This document shows, piece after piece, positions 35,801 to 48,400 of a DNA stretch of 64,000 bases. The DNA is from Bryoerythrophyllum caledonicum (Eukaryota > Streptophyta > Bryopsida > Pottiales > Pottiaceae). Below the pieces are notes generated by a model, which had not been told where the DNA came from, did no database searches, and saw only the letters and a program-made list of their open reading frames with translations. A program made the translations under genes and the position numbers. The number at the start of each line of letters is the position of its first letter. The stretch's first letter is position 1. Where the stretch lies: the NCBI GenBank assembly GCA_963971425.1, contig OZ020517.1, positions 26,740,668 to 26,804,667 on the forward strand, in the 5' to 3' direction.

Positions 35801-37820
35801 TTCCACACCTCGTCGTTTGTAGACCCGTCTGGCATCAAAAACTTCAAGGAAGGATCTATTGCGATCAATTCCTGAAGGACAATGCGCTTCCTCTTCCGGC
35901 GATGTGCCCACTCCTCGTAGTGATAGCAGGACCCGTGAACAACACCTGTCCGCCGGAGCGTGACTTTCGGATACCCATTCGGGCCTTCACTGTCTACCAG
36001 GTAGGTGAACAGATCCCGTAAGTCATTGTCGGAGAGGTGGCCCAACCTCTTGAAAAATTCACGATGAATGGGAGAGGCTCTGAAATTTTTTGCCTCATTA
36101 TACATCACCATCGTGTCTGGGTTGATAATCTCGCCGTTTGTGTGCTTGTCGAGAAAAGCTTCCCACAGCTTGAAAACATCATCAGGCAATGTGATCACCT
36201 TGATCTCATTCGTGATATCTGATGACTTGTTCACCTGCTTCACTTCCTTCGTAGGGTCGATGTTTTGGAAGCGGTTGACAATCAACTTGGAGAATAACTG
36301 CAGTTCAGGAAACCCAGGCATGTCAAATATCTAAACACATTCTAGGAAAATAATGAAGACATGCATGAGGGATATAATGGTAGTTGTTATGAATCATGAA
36401 TTATCCTCGAGTCGAGGATACATTCTGACTGAAATCTTACCGAGTATTTCTCCAGGTCAAACATGGCACCATTGCCACGAGTTGAGCCCTCTCCTTGCTG
36501 GTAACTTGGTCGGCCCGAGTTGAGCCAAATTCTTCGGCAAGTCAAGATCTGGTTTCCCCATGTCGGTTGAGCGTGGTCTAGGTAGTTGGTGTCGTTGTAA
36601 AATTTGGAAATCCTCTGCAACTTCAGAGGATCTGTTGACCATACTACATACGCGTCCCAACGCTGCAAAATGTTTCTTCGATTCTCACTGCATTTTTCGA
36701 CGTTTTGCAGACGCCTAGAGGCTTCCACGCTATGCTGTCCATTGATAAGCATGAACTTGCCGTTCTTAATATTGTCCCATGACGTCGGCTGCTGCTGAAG
36801 AGGCTCACCATCGTCATCGACTGGGCAAACACAGATCTTCTGGCGTTGTCCAATTTCGTCAAGTTGCACGAGGAAGTCCATGGTTCTTGACACGATGCCC
36901 TCCTCCATTCCCCGAATGACGTATTGGGCTTTCGCAACGACGCATTGCTCGATTCCAACCCTATATGTTGAACTGTCGAACGGGAAGCAACCCTTGCACT
37001 CTTCCCAGAACACGCGCTGTGATTCGGTGACCGCCTCAAAATCCACCTGCGGATCGTTTCGGGATTTATTCGGAGTTGCTGCCCGCGTAATGGTTGAGGT
37101 CGAGCTTGCACCAGCCGTTGACTTCCGTTTTTTTGAGGAGGGCTCTCCTGCCGTTGCAGTTGTTGTCGAGGGTCTTCTGGGCGGAGCACGGCTTGAAATT
37201 TGAGGTGCAGATGAGCCTGATGGATTGGTTGCACCGGCACCAGGAGCGCGTGCACGACGACGTGCAGTGCCTTCGACAGGAACCGGTCGAGCTTCATATG
37301 CTGTAAGGAGTTGATGGATTCGAACTAATTGCCTATTGACCTTGACAGCATCATCGTTAGTCTAGGGCAAGTACTTCTCGAACGCCTCTTTTAGCGATCC
37401 TTGCCCGTTTCGAACCACAGATTCGAGCAACTCCGAGAAGTCGAATTGCCCGTAATGCAAACCCACTTTGACAACAATGGAATGGCAGTGGGGAAGATCA
37501 GCTCCTACATCATCGAATGCTTGAACTCCGAGCACAATATACTCGTTTTGTTGCTGCTCGACAAAGGTCACTCTCTCCCTACGGTTCAAAAGCACGTACG
37601 GGGTACTGTCATTGACCTTGATCGTAATCTGCACAAACTTCCCGGATTTGGAGAACGACCATGTTTGCACTGTATCTTGAAACTCCCACAGTGTGCCATA
37701 GTTTTCTACCACGTCGTCGATGAAGGGGGATGGATCGAGTGGATTTCTAAACATCTCAATGAAATACCTCTCCGCTGAATAATCGTAGTCGTCGACAATA
37801 TCCATTGGGTCATTGGCCAT
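32851..37820 (-). CDS. Large E2 protein: ParB-like motif followed by a degenerate DNA-methyltransferase-like fold
   Basis: Exons on the minus strand are 37820-36441, 36330-34975, 34754-33225 and 32991-32851. Introns are GT-AG and all junctions are in phase, about 1470 codons. Exon 1 holds an unrecognised N-terminal domain, a Pro/Ser/Arg-rich linker, and a ParB-like core (GKFMLINGQHSVEASRR, comparable to the lIDGxHRxxAa box). Exons 2-3 hold a region resembling beta-class amino-methyltransferases: PAVWVWITSSEQ, then MEFYLELLSAFSKPGSRVFG, VFCGSKLLLASK and LFGTSFYGLVDKD, equivalent to motifs X, I and II. FxGxG has become FCGSK and I find no DPPY, so catalysis is unlikely. Exon 3 ends in a Ser/Pro-rich and coiled-coil region. 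In-frame TAGs lie at 37362-37364 and 33561-33563. ParB-N plus methylase fusions are known in phages and bacteria. The assignment is by motif only. Confidence 0.6.
33561..33563 (-). other. In-frame TAG in exon 3 of the ParB/methyltransferase-like gene
   Basis: The frame reads HPSAGLS, TAG, RDPNFPVREASSP and stays open for 112 more codons to the GT donor at 33224, followed by a matching exon at 32991-32851. Confidence 0.85.
37362..37364 (-). other. In-frame TAG in exon 1 of the ParB/methyltransferase-like gene
   Basis: The frame reads EKYLP, TAG, TNDDAVKVNRQL and then stays open for more than 300 codons through the ParB-like box, so only a single codon is changed. Confidence 0.85.
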
Positions 37821-38399
37821 CTGCAGAATGCCACACCACATGGATATTAGTAATGATATACTGACTTATCCTCGAGTCGAGGATAGAAATTCTCATTCTT
37901 CGCAAGTTACATTAGATTGTGAGTCCTGGTATTCTCGATCGAGTATAACATCTAGCGTAACTTGGCTGAAGCAATGGATTCCCGAGTTCTTTATTCACGA
38001 GTCGTATAGACATTTATAAAGGGGCGTTCTTTGTATTTTGATTTTTAAGCTATTTATCCTCGACTCGAGGATAAACGTGGGACCAGAATGGAAACATTCT
38101 TGGAGCCATGTATGAAAATTTGACGGGCAAGTATATTTCACAGAAAAATTAGTGACCGAGTACAATTATGCATGATTTCTGGTTCAATTTATCATTGAAT
38201 ATTCACCAGTTTATCCTCGGCTCGAGGATACTATACATTTTGTCATGGTTTCCTCTTGCATTTATTCTCGAGTCGATGATAAATTGGTCGAAATTCAACC
38301 ACATAATGGACCAGAAACCACCAATGAACCATGGCAACAAGTTCATGCTCGGTTCGAGAATAAACGGCTTCCAGTATTGGCTGTTTTTTTACAAACTAC

Positions 38400-39244
38400 A
38401 ATTCATTGCAATAAAATTGCAGACAAACAAACATACATACAAACAAATTAGCATTACAAACTTTCAAACGATGGTGTCGGGCACTTCTCCACTCAGGCAT
38501 GTTTATAATGTTTTAGACAGATAATCAGATGCAGCTTGAAACGCAGAATGCAGAATTGTGAAAGTTATCATAAACTTACTTGGAGTGTGTGCAAATATTG
38601 CAATTGTAAGCTCTGAATCTGATTGCAGTTGTCGTGCACAAGCAAAACCCTAGCTTGCGTGAAACTAAATCCAAAACTTCCAATCTCCAAAACCTAAACT
38701 GTTGAAACACTTTGCAAATCACTACCAAAACCCTCGCTTCAGTGAAACTTAATGCAGAACTTTCAAACGCTAAGCGCTGAAAATCACAAACACACCTCAC
38801 ACACCTCAAACCCTAAGTGCTGACAATAACAAACACACCTCACACAATTGAAACCCCAATCGCTGACACTCACGAAACACCTCACAAAATACTTCACAGC
38901 TCACAGACCTCAAAGACGAATACTCATGAAACCCTAAGCGTTGACAGCCACACACACCACACAAACAAACCTCACACAAACAATAACATAGACCTCACAG
39001 ACACGCTCTCACACACCACACAGAATCACACACACCTCACACACACTCACGCACACCTCACACACACTCACACACACACGCGCACACACTCTTAGACACA
39101 CCTCAAACACTCATGCAGAAGCTATACAATGACCCTAACGAACACACTCACGCTCACGCTATCAAACAGAGGAAGCGAGCGAAGAGAGAGGGAGAGAAGG
39201 GAGAAAAAGCGTGTCTTGGAAATGAGCGCGAGAGCGAGAGCGAG

Positions 39245-39311
<67 letters not shown>

Positions 39312-39400
39312 TGTCACGCCCTTATTCACTCTTGAAAAAGTGAAGGGTTTGGCGGCTCTTCATCTTTTCCCCTCCTTTCGAGACCAAACCAAACCTAACT
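38400..39400 (-). promoter_or_regulatory. Probable leader and promoter of the ParB/methyltransferase-like gene
   Basis: This region upstream of 37820 contains imperfect repeats of AAACCCTAAGCGCTGACA-like and CACACCTCACA words (about 38640-39110) and a GA microsatellite (about 39223-39310). An E2F-like site TTTGGCGGC is at 39348-39356. Transcription would read leftward. No initiation site is visible with confidence. Confidence 0.4.
39223..39310. repeat. GA-rich microsatellite
   Basis: GAGC repeats grade into about 28 GA dinucleotides in the probable promoter of the minus-strand E2 gene. Confidence 0.9.
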
Positions 39401-39980
39401 TTAAAGCTAAGCGGTAGATGAATGTCCAATTATTTAGAATTTAGAAACTATATCGAAATGACGTGATGCTTCAATTTAATTTTCGGTTAATGAATGTTCG
39501 TGAATTGGAATGAATATGGGACGTTTTCATCCGTCAATTTAATTGTACTTTGAATGATTTGAAAACTACCAACTTTGGCATACTCTTGCATGATAAAAAT
39601 GTATTCTAAATTAGTTTCTTTGGGAAGTACATAAAAATTTTACTTGGTATAAACGTATTTAGAATCTTTTAATTTTTAAAATCATCGTTAATAATATTAA
39701 TTTTTCATTACTATTGTATTGTAAATTTCAAATCTAAATATTTTTTTAATGGTAACATTGTAAACATTTATTAGAGTCATTGTTCATCAAATTAAGAATC
39801 TTTGAGTGGATCTATATAAAACTACATTTATGTGGCTTTTTTGTTCCGATACGTGTTAATTTCATGCCGTAAATTGTAAGTTTGTAATAATTTTTCAAAG
39901 TGGTCCACATATTGCATTTCAAGTTTAAAGTTGCAATTGTCCATTAACAATTTCTTACAACTTATGATACACAATACAAA

Positions 39981-40812
39981 CATACCAAACCAATGAAATT
40001 TTGTTTTAGTCGTTCTAAAAAAAAACTACATGTATTTGATTTACTATAGTTTTATATAAGCAATCCTAAGAAACACAATAAGACTTAAGTCACTAGATAA
40101 AAAAGACATAAAGAATTACCAACACCATGATCCATGAATACTTTTCAAATACATCATATTACACTATACAATTTAGTGGTTATATCAATTTTATACCATT
40201 TTCTAATTTTCCAATACATTGCAATTGACTTCTAGTTATAAATGGAAAGTTTATCCTCGAATCAAGGATAACCTCTAATTAGAAAGTCATCAAATTGCAT
40301 GATTTTGCTCAAACATACCAAACCAATGAAATTTTATTTTAGTCGTTCTTAAAAAAAACTACATGTATTTGATTTACTATAGTTTTATATAAGCAATCCT
40401 AAGAAACACAATAAGACTTAAGTCACTAGATAAAAAAGACATAAAGAATTACAAACACCATGATCCATGAATATTTTTCAAATACTTCATATTACACTAT
40501 ACAATTTAGTGGTTATATCAATTTTATACCATTTTCTAATTTTCCAATACATTGCAATTGACTTCTAGTTATAAATGGAAAGTTTATCCTCGAATCAAGG
40601 ATAACCTCTAATTAGAAAGTCATCAAATTGCATGATTTTGCTCAAACATACCAAACCAATGAAATTTTATTTTAGTCGTTCTTAAAAAAAACTACATGTA
40701 TTTGATTTACTATAGTTTTATATAAGCAATCCTAAGAAACACAATAAGACTTAAGTCTCTAGATAAAAAAGACATCAAACACCATGATCCATGAATACTT
40801 TTCAAATTCACA
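39981..40812. repeat. 333-bp tandem repeats, two full copies and a partial, each carrying the E2 palindrome
   Basis: The unit starting CATACCAAACCAATGAAATT occurs at 39981, 40314 and 40647, an exact spacing of 333 bases. Each full unit contains a palindrome variant (TTATCCTCGAATCAAGGATA at 40251 and 40584). The copies are nearly identical, so the amplification is recent. A diverged copy lies at 43061-43400 with the palindrome at 43338. Confidence 0.92.
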
Positions 40813-42654
40813 TCATATTTTAAATTTATGAGTATTTATTTAAGTCTTATTTTTTTAATCAAGGTTAAATCTGTTTGTGTTATATTCTTTAGAAGAGGTT
40901 TATATTTCCTCATTTTTTTCCTATTTTAGGCCTCTTTGACATGAATATTCTATCTTTTATTGCTTTAATGAATGGAAAGTTAAAAAATTATAAATTTAGT
41001 AAAAAGACTTCTAGATACTTTTCATATATTCTATTCAAAACTGTTATTTCACTCAAACTTGTTAAGATTTTATAGTTTCTCCATTGTTTGAAATTGATTA
41101 AGCATTTAGCATTTGATCTTTGATGACTTTCATTTACTTCACAGGAATGCTAGGTTGTGAGCGGTGAAAAATGCTCAATGAGCGGTGGGACGTGAGCGAT
41201 GAATTGTCGGAAATTTCTAGCCCTGCTTTTGTAGAAACCTAATGATTAACCGTGGAAATTAGGCTCTAGAGTACCCAATATCTGTGGAAAATTTAGTGTC
41301 ATGTTGCCTATTTCCGTGGAACTTTTGCAGAAGTAGAGCCTATATCCACAATTGAAATCTAGATTATCTTATCTTGTTTTTGAATATGCATTAAGATTTC
41401 TTTTCCTTCTATATTTAATTTTTAGATAAATCACATTTTCATAACAATTAAGTAAGTTCTATTCTATGATTAATTTGTTTACTACAAATAAATGCAGCGT
41501 GAGAAATGTTTAAGAGCTAGAATTACAACACTTACAAGTTTAGAGTTGAAATTGATTAAAAGGAGATTCATCCAATATTTTTTGAACATCATTCATCAGC
41601 CTCAAAGCATTTTAATTGTTAATGATTTATTCTATATCTTATACTTAACCCCAACAACAATCGCTGGGGCCCTCAGCAATAGCTGTTGGGGTCTCAACAA
41701 TAGCTGCTAGGGTCTGCCCAACTAATTTCAGCCCCCAAACGTAGTTTTTTTGGAGTGGATGGAGGCCTAAATCATGTCCAAAGTACACAAGAATTGGCTC
41801 ACTTATTATTTGGCTATGTTTGAAGAGGATCTTACGGTTACTTTTTGAATATTTTTCTCTCATTGAGCTCTACATGGAATTTCATTTTGAGGGATTTTTG
41901 ACTGTATTTCAGCGTTTCGACCCCCCAAGGACGTTTAGGGGTTAATGTTAAATTGTATTTGGATTGAAAATATGTTTGAAAAAGTAAAACTAGATTCGAA
42001 TTCGGAGATGGCAAAGAGCATCCTTAGGTTTAGGGTTAAGGGTTTAGTATATATGAAGGGGCTAGTTTTTAAGTTATATATAAGAAATATGCTAGTACAT
42101 TACACCAATTATTTGCCATGTGAATAATGTGAATGCTACGTGGAAATTGTTCAAATTTTTGGATTAAAACATTGATAAGTTTGTAATAAACTTGCTTTAA
42201 AAAATGGGTCCATTTCAATCATGGGTGACTATGAAAATCTACAAAAGTACAAATCAAATTCATCTTGCCATTGCGGACCATTATCGTTCTAGGATTCGAA
42301 CCGGAGACTGCAAAGAATTTCAATAGTTTACTTCACGTCAATTATAATGTGAACTATCTCCTTGCTTATCTACCTTTGTAGAACCACTTAACGTGTTCAG
42401 AATACTTCAATATTACTTAACCCCAATAAAAGTTCCTCGAAATTGCATACCAAAATCAATTCTAAACTGTTGATTATAGTGTAATGAGTAACCAAGGAAA
42501 CAAATATAATACTTGAAGTTTCTATGCCCGTGGACACCTGATTATGGCATCCTTCATCTTCTTCAGCCTGTCCTTAAAAGCCACTCTAGAAATGTACGGT
42601 TGCCCAAATCGACATGGTGTTCACCAGCAACAACACGCATGTTACGGCGAAATC

Positions 42655-42815
42655 TTAGATTTAGGGTTTAGGATTTTATAGTTTTAGAGTTTTTAGGTTT
42701 TTAGGATTTACAGAGTTTTTAAGGATTTTTAGGGTTTCTAGGGTTTTAGGATTTAGGGTTTCTAGAATTTTAGGGTTTTAGGATATAGGGTTTCTAGGGT
42801 TTATAGGGTTTCTAC
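42655..42815. repeat. Degenerate TTTAGGG-like tract
   Basis: Many copies of TTTAGGG, TTTTAGG and TTCTAGGG follow each other irregularly. The pattern resembles interstitial plant-type telomeric sequence after decay, but no run of perfect units is present. Confidence 0.6.
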
Positions 42816-43060
42816 TTAAAAACCTCATGTATGACTTGATAATTTATGGACCTGCTTAAAAACCTCATGTATGATTTGATAAAAAAAAATTTAATATACT
42901 TCACTTATACATTTTTTTAAAAATGTGCCTATACGACAAATGTTTTTCTTGAACTTGACATTGCACTTGATTTTTCATAGTGGTCCACAACTTGCTTTTC
43001 AAATTTAAAGTTGCAATTGTCAACTAAAAATTTCTTAAAACTTATGATACACAATACGAA

Positions 43061-43400
43061 CATACCAAACCAATGAAATTTTATTTTAGTCGTTCTTAAA
43101 GAAAACTACATGTATTTGATTCACTATAGTTTTATATAAGCAATACTAAGAAACACATTAAGACTTAAGCCACTCTAGAAAAAGACATAAAGAATTATTG
43201 ACAGTGCAATGATCCATGAGTAGTTTTCAAATTCACATCATATTACACTATACAGTTTAGTGATTTAATAAAAAAAAATTATACCATTTTCTAGTTTTCA
43301 ATACATAGCAATTGACTACTAATTATAATCAAAAAAATTATCCTCAAATCAAGGATAACCTTTAATTAGAAAGTCATCAAATTGCATGAATTAGCTCAAA
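43061..43400. repeat. Diverged outlying copy of the 333-bp unit
   Basis: It matches the tandem units from CATACCAAACCAATG to the AAATTGCATGA segment, with scattered changes. It keeps a palindrome variant at 43338-43358 (TTATCCTCAAATCAAGGATA). Confidence 0.85.
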
Positions 43401-44048
43401 GAAAGCTCGTTTTATATTTAAAGATTGTGAACAAAATTAATCATTTTTCCCCTTCTTCGTCAACTTTGAAGAACAAATATGTGTGTGATATAAGTCCGGT
43501 GGACATGGACTTAGCGGTGGATCAAATAAACACTTTATTCATGCCGTCTTTTGAACTAGAGTTCTTCTTCTTCTTGTGTGTGAGAAAAAACATTTATCAA
43601 CTTACTTAAATATAATCTAAAGTTGATTAAAATTTTGATTTTTTATCAATGAAACGAAGAAAGCCTAAATGAATATACAACTTTTTTTAAAAACCAAATT
43701 AAATTATCTTCAATTCTTATTTGAAAACAATATCAACACAAATTATATATGTTAAAACTTTTAATATTCCAAGAGTTATATTCTTGAAAATGATTCTCAT
43801 TTTACTAGGCTTATTTTTAAAAAAAAACCCTTTTTTTACCCTAAAACTAATGTAGCAGATTATTGTTTATTTTTATTTTTATTTTATATATGAAACCAAA
43901 TATGACTTTCAGTTTTTTATTCATTAGAAAATCCGATTTTGTCAAAACGAATCTCATTTTGTCTTATTCGGGTTGGTCGCATTTCTAAATTGAAGTGACT
44001 CGACAACTTAAAAAGGTCACCTTAAAAGATGTGCCAAAAATACATTGT

Positions 44049-44099
44049 TTTCCCGCCCAAAAATGCCGCCGTTGGAAAAAGTCTTTCAAGTTTCCCGCC
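44049..44099 (+). promoter_or_regulatory. Two E2F-type sites upstream of the E2 DUF7869-like gene
   Basis: TTTCCCGCC occurs at 44049-44057 and again at 44091-44099, exactly 42 bases apart (about four helical turns). Both match the plant E2F consensus WTTSSCSS. They precede a pyrimidine-rich leader (44150-44235) and a candidate splice donor (CAGTAAGA) near 44242, so they sit where a core promoter would be. Confidence 0.55.
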
Positions 44100-44567
44100 C
44101 TCCTCCATTTTTTGTGCACCGAAGTCCATCACGACATTCTAACTTTCCCCTGGAAATACTCATTTCGAACTCTTCCCTCTCTGAAGCTCTCTCTTCCTCG
44201 CCTCCGCTTCCACTTCTGTGCTTCAGCTCTTGCCTTTGCTCAGTAAGATACTGAACTGGTTTTTATTGTTCCAGGTCGTTTTTTGGGACATGAATGTTTT
44301 GGATAGTTTTTTAGGGCAGGAGTGTAAGTGAGTCTGTATTTCTTATGTGGTTGTATTTCTTGCTCGTTGGTTGAAATCATATTCATTTCCTATTTGCCTG
44401 TGTCGCACAGGTCATTTCAATGTTTTCTACTCTGCTTTCTGTGCAAGAGTACAGGTCTCCCCATCGCACGTTATTAAGTGATATTGACCACTTTCGCGGT
44501 TCTTGTTTGTCTCTAAACTAAATCTCTATCTGTGACACTCCGCATATTACGGAATCACTGTAGCACT

Positions 44568-45351
44568 GTTATCCTCGGGTCGAGGATAACCTGAACTCAC
44601 ATAATCGAATCAAATCCATCACTAACGGGACATTATTTTTAAAGTTTATCCTCGACTCGAGAATAAAACTATTGAATCTTGTAAAGTACTGTAAGGTAAA
44701 CGGGATGCAAGTTGAAAAAAGAATTATCCTCGACTCGAGGATAACGCATGTAGTTTCGTTGGAATGCGACGAAACAACATTAAGTATAACCTGAATTCAT
44801 CAGCTGAATCAAGAATTGATGTCAAGTCTTGATTTGCACTAGACGGGTGTAATATCCAACATGTCTGTCATTCTCGAGTCGAGGATATCAAAAGTATGAT
44901 ATACAATATCTGGATCACTTACTTTATGATGGTTATTCTCGAGTCGAGGATAACTGACTCCGAGTTTAATGTCATCTGAGATGCATGTATTCTTCGAACT
45001 ATGAGGTGGTGAATGCCAATGTCATACATTCTTTTCTGTGCTTCAGATTTCTTTCGCAGGTCTATCCTCGGGTCGAGGATAACTCACTGAGGTATTGTGC
45101 TGTCTGTTCCATCATAAAAAAAGATTGGTTACTAGCCATTTCAAATTGATGGAGATATTTTTACAAATCCGAATTTTGATAAATGAATTTCTGAATGCTG
45201 ATCTTCGTTTGAAATATTCTGTATATTTGGTGTGTTCACTCCGGGTTTAATCAACAATGTGTTGTCATAACTGACTGTTGAATTATTGTACATTTCCCTT
45301 ATTCAATGTTGAAATACTCAATATCTGAAGTTATCCTCGTGTCGAGGATAA
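44568..45351. repeat. E2 palindrome cluster in the leader of the DUF7869-like gene
   Basis: Seven copies lie in 784 bases: 44568-44590, 44645-44667, 44724-44744, 44870-44888, 44932-44954, 45063-45082 and 45331-45351. Several are perfect dyads (GTTATCCTCG core CGAGGATAAC). They lie between a probable leader donor near 44242 and the coding exon at 45459, so they are most likely intronic. Confidence 0.88.
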
Positions 45352-45458
45352 GAATTTCTTATTTGTATCTCTCTCCTCTGATTGGAGCCGTCATTTACAT
45401 ATTTGCCAATATCTCTTGATAACTAAACCTCTGTCCTTTTTCTTGTGTTATCTTGAGG

Positions 45459-48400
45459 ATGGAAGAACGCTCATATGATGGTGTAGTTCGAGTTCCACCT
45501 ACGTTACCTCCAGGTGTTGCTGCATGTGAGGGCATTCCTTGCGCATCGTGGTTCTCAAAGCGCGTTATCCTTCGAAACACATCTGGTGCCGATGTTGCAG
45601 TTGGACTTTGCCAGAGTGTTGATTCTGGATTTGTTCCTGAAACTGGTGGTCGACCAATTGGAGATGATCATGTTGCTATTCTAATCGCTGAATGCTTAGA
45701 CGAGAATGAAATTCCATTGAATTGGATATTTGCCCTCCGAGCATGGCCAACTCGACAAGTCTTTCTTTGTAATGTGAGTTTGTATGACCAAGAACAAACT
45801 AGCATTTTCAATGCAGCTCTTAAGGTATTTCATCGCGGACCAAGAGTAGGCGTTCGACAATACGAAACCACTCGTCACAGGATAGAGGGTCCTTCTCGAC
45901 CAAAGAAGGAAGTACTTCTTACTTCACAATCAATCAACTCTGTTGCAAGCACCGTCTGTTGTCCAAGAAATTGTACTCAACGATTTCCACGGTGTTCAAT
46001 TTCTGTGCTTCGCTCCCAAGTTTACCGTGACATTGGAGGTGTTTTCTTTCAGAAACATGTTTGGCTTGATGTACATAGGCAGATCCACATGGATTCCAAT
46101 GGCAACCATGTGGTGACGCTAGATGGAATTGATGTATGCCAAAATGCATGGTGTACTATCATGGGGGTTAGTCGAGCCACATTCTACCGGTACAAACGAG
46201 TGGCAAAGGATGGGATTCGGGCAGGGGCACACGGCAATACTGGTTCAAAGAAGCCTCGGACTCATACTCTACAGGCAATTGCTACTCTGCATGATATACT
46301 TGATGATGCTGCCGATCACAGTCCTAATAAGACAACTACACTTGGCACTGGGGAGAAGGTCGTTTCCAAACACCTTCCTGCCTCTTTTCAATGGAGTGGA
46401 GTGTTGCCCAAAGTGAATGAGGTGAATTCAAGATTTGGCCTCAAACCAATATCTTTGTCTGGTCTTAGTCGAATTCGAAGCTCTGAGTTTGAACAATACT
46501 CTACGAAGAAGCCTGGTGACAACTTTGCCCGCTGCGGAAGATGCGACCAACTCAAGCAATTAAAGAAGGCTTGTACACGGGGGTCCTCCTCATGGGCATA
46601 AGTATGCTAGGGGGGGTACAAAATGGGCAAAAATAATATACTTCATAGTATGTTAGTTTTGAAGCCCTTTGTTAAATTGTTGTTGAATGCCAACCGTCCA
46701 TTTTTTAGGTGGGGAGAAATCATGGCCAACAAAATGTTAGGTGAGCTGAAAATCTCTTGAACAAAGTGCTGATTTTTGGGACTTTGTGTTGTCATAACAC
46801 ATGTTGCTCAATAAGTGGTCGAACCCTTTCCAAAGATGAAAATATTGCATACTACAGAGTCTGAAAATATACTAGAAATACTACGCAGTATATCAATTTT
46901 TTGAAGGCTAGGTTTTCAACCGAAAACTAGATTTTGAAGAAAATGATGGAAAACAAAAATATTTTTGAAAACACTTTATATTTTAAGATAGATTATTATA
47001 TGCCTAAGAAGGTTTGATAAGAATTTGGAGCAAAAATCAACATTTAACCCCCATTTTAAGTATTTTTGACAATCAACCCATTTTTTGCTATTGTAAGTAA
47101 ATTTAAGTCTCTGATCATAATTTTTCATTTGGAATGACTGAAAAGAACATATTGTACATGTAATCTGAAAGTTTTGTAGAATTGTGAACTTCTGATCTCC
47201 CACAAGAAGTATATTTGTATACTTCTTAAAACTGTGACAAATATGTAGTAATTACAAATATACTTCTTCTCATTGAACTGGAGGGGGTTTTGGTGAAAAT
47301 TTATGATATGTGCGATTGCATGGAAGTTAGGACTCACATTTTGGAGACGAACATCTTAAATCAAAAGCAAATTGGGCATGTGACGCGAAAGAGCAGTTGT
47401 GACATGGGAAAAAATGGTTTGTGATAGTATATTCGTACTACCTTAGTTGACTATCACCCTCATACAAAATGTGGGAAGTCAAATTGCAGTTACATCAAGC
47501 CTCTCAACAGACTCATCATATTTTATATTATGGGAACCGGAAGAACTCGGAAGAAAAACCTGACGAGGTTGTGTGCATCATTCATGATAAAATGGATCAT
47601 AGCAAAACCGCATCACCTCATTTTTCTCACAAGAATAAAGCGACCGAGTCCTTCATGAAGCTGCCTGTGGCTGTAACTGGAATGATTGCTCATGGACATG
47701 GAGATGTTCGTTATGCCCATTATAGTCTTGACACCTTCCCCACAGACTCGAACCACACTATTGGATCCATTGTAAAGTTACTTCTGGACTTAGAGAGTCC
47801 ACCGGTGTATTCTTCTCGTGAATTATTTACGAGTGGAAGAGCTTCTCCTCTCTCTGAGGCTGTGCTTGCGGATGCTAACGTGTGTCTTGGATCCCTTGCT
47901 GCTCCACCAGTTGAACCTGTTCCTGCGAAACAGTTACCACCAATTCTCCAAATGCAGTTAGATAATGCCACAGGGGACAATAAAAATAGATTTGTGTTCG
48001 CTTTTTTTTCCCTCCTTGTCCATATGGGTATTTTCCGTGAAGTGTATGTCAACTTCTTACTTGTTGGTCATACTCACGAGGATATTGACGCAATATTTGG
48101 GAGATGGAGTTTAAAACTCAAATCAAATAGCTATCCAACGATTCCACTCTTGATGAAATCATTCATGGATGCTGAGAAAGTGCGAGTTATTCCACACCTC
48201 ATTGAAGAGGTGCCCGATTTCAAGGGCTTTTTAGAAGGATATTTGTGCATTGGCAGAGAGGCCCTTATAGGTCACACTAAGGGCCAACAATTCAAGTTTT
48301 ATAAGGGCTCTGATGGATTGCGAAAGATGCAGTACAAAATTCTTTGTACAGATAGGGATTGGTTGCCGGAGGAGGATGGAGGAATCTAGCTGTGGAAAGT

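Larger units (their letters stand above)
33419..38363. repeat. E2 palindrome cluster, minus-gene side
   Basis: Copies of TATCCTCGASTCGAGGATA or close variants lie at 33419-33437, 33613-33633, 34827-34847, 34928-34948, 36401-36420, 37866-37885, 37930-37947 (degenerate), 38054-38074, 38211-38230, 38262-38282 and about 38345-38363. Most are in introns or the 5' leader of the minus-strand gene. Two lie in coding sequence, where they translate as YPRVED or YPRPED. The two half-sites stay matched while the central base pair varies, which points to a dyad binding site. Confidence 0.85.
40813..44000. other. AT-rich core of E2 between the divergent genes, no gene seen
   Basis: Apart from the repeat copy at 43061 and a degenerate TTTAGGG-like tract at about 42655-42815, this is very AT-rich sequence. 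Short open frames exist but none resembles a protein. Confidence 0.45.

Noticed and set aside
32851..37820. Bacterial or phage contamination because of the ParB/methyltransferase similarity
   Set aside because: The gene has four GT-AG introns, plant-like composition and element palindromes in its introns, and it is embedded between plant transposon sequences.
38817..39343. Thr/His-rich and Arg/Glu-rich frames
   Set aside because: They come from CACACC and GA microsatellites in the leader of the minus-strand E2 gene.
28881..45351. Could the palindromes be a CRISPR-like array?
   Set aside because: Spacing is irregular (tens to thousands of bases), spacers are not uniform, the setting is eukaryotic and intronic, and no Cas-like gene is present.
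33561..48389. A reassigned UAG codon or RNA editing of stops
   Set aside because: One TGA and one TAA also occur as breaks, the intact protease gene contains no internal TAG, and genuine ends include TAG (56128). CHG deamination explains the bias more simply, though readthrough is not excluded.
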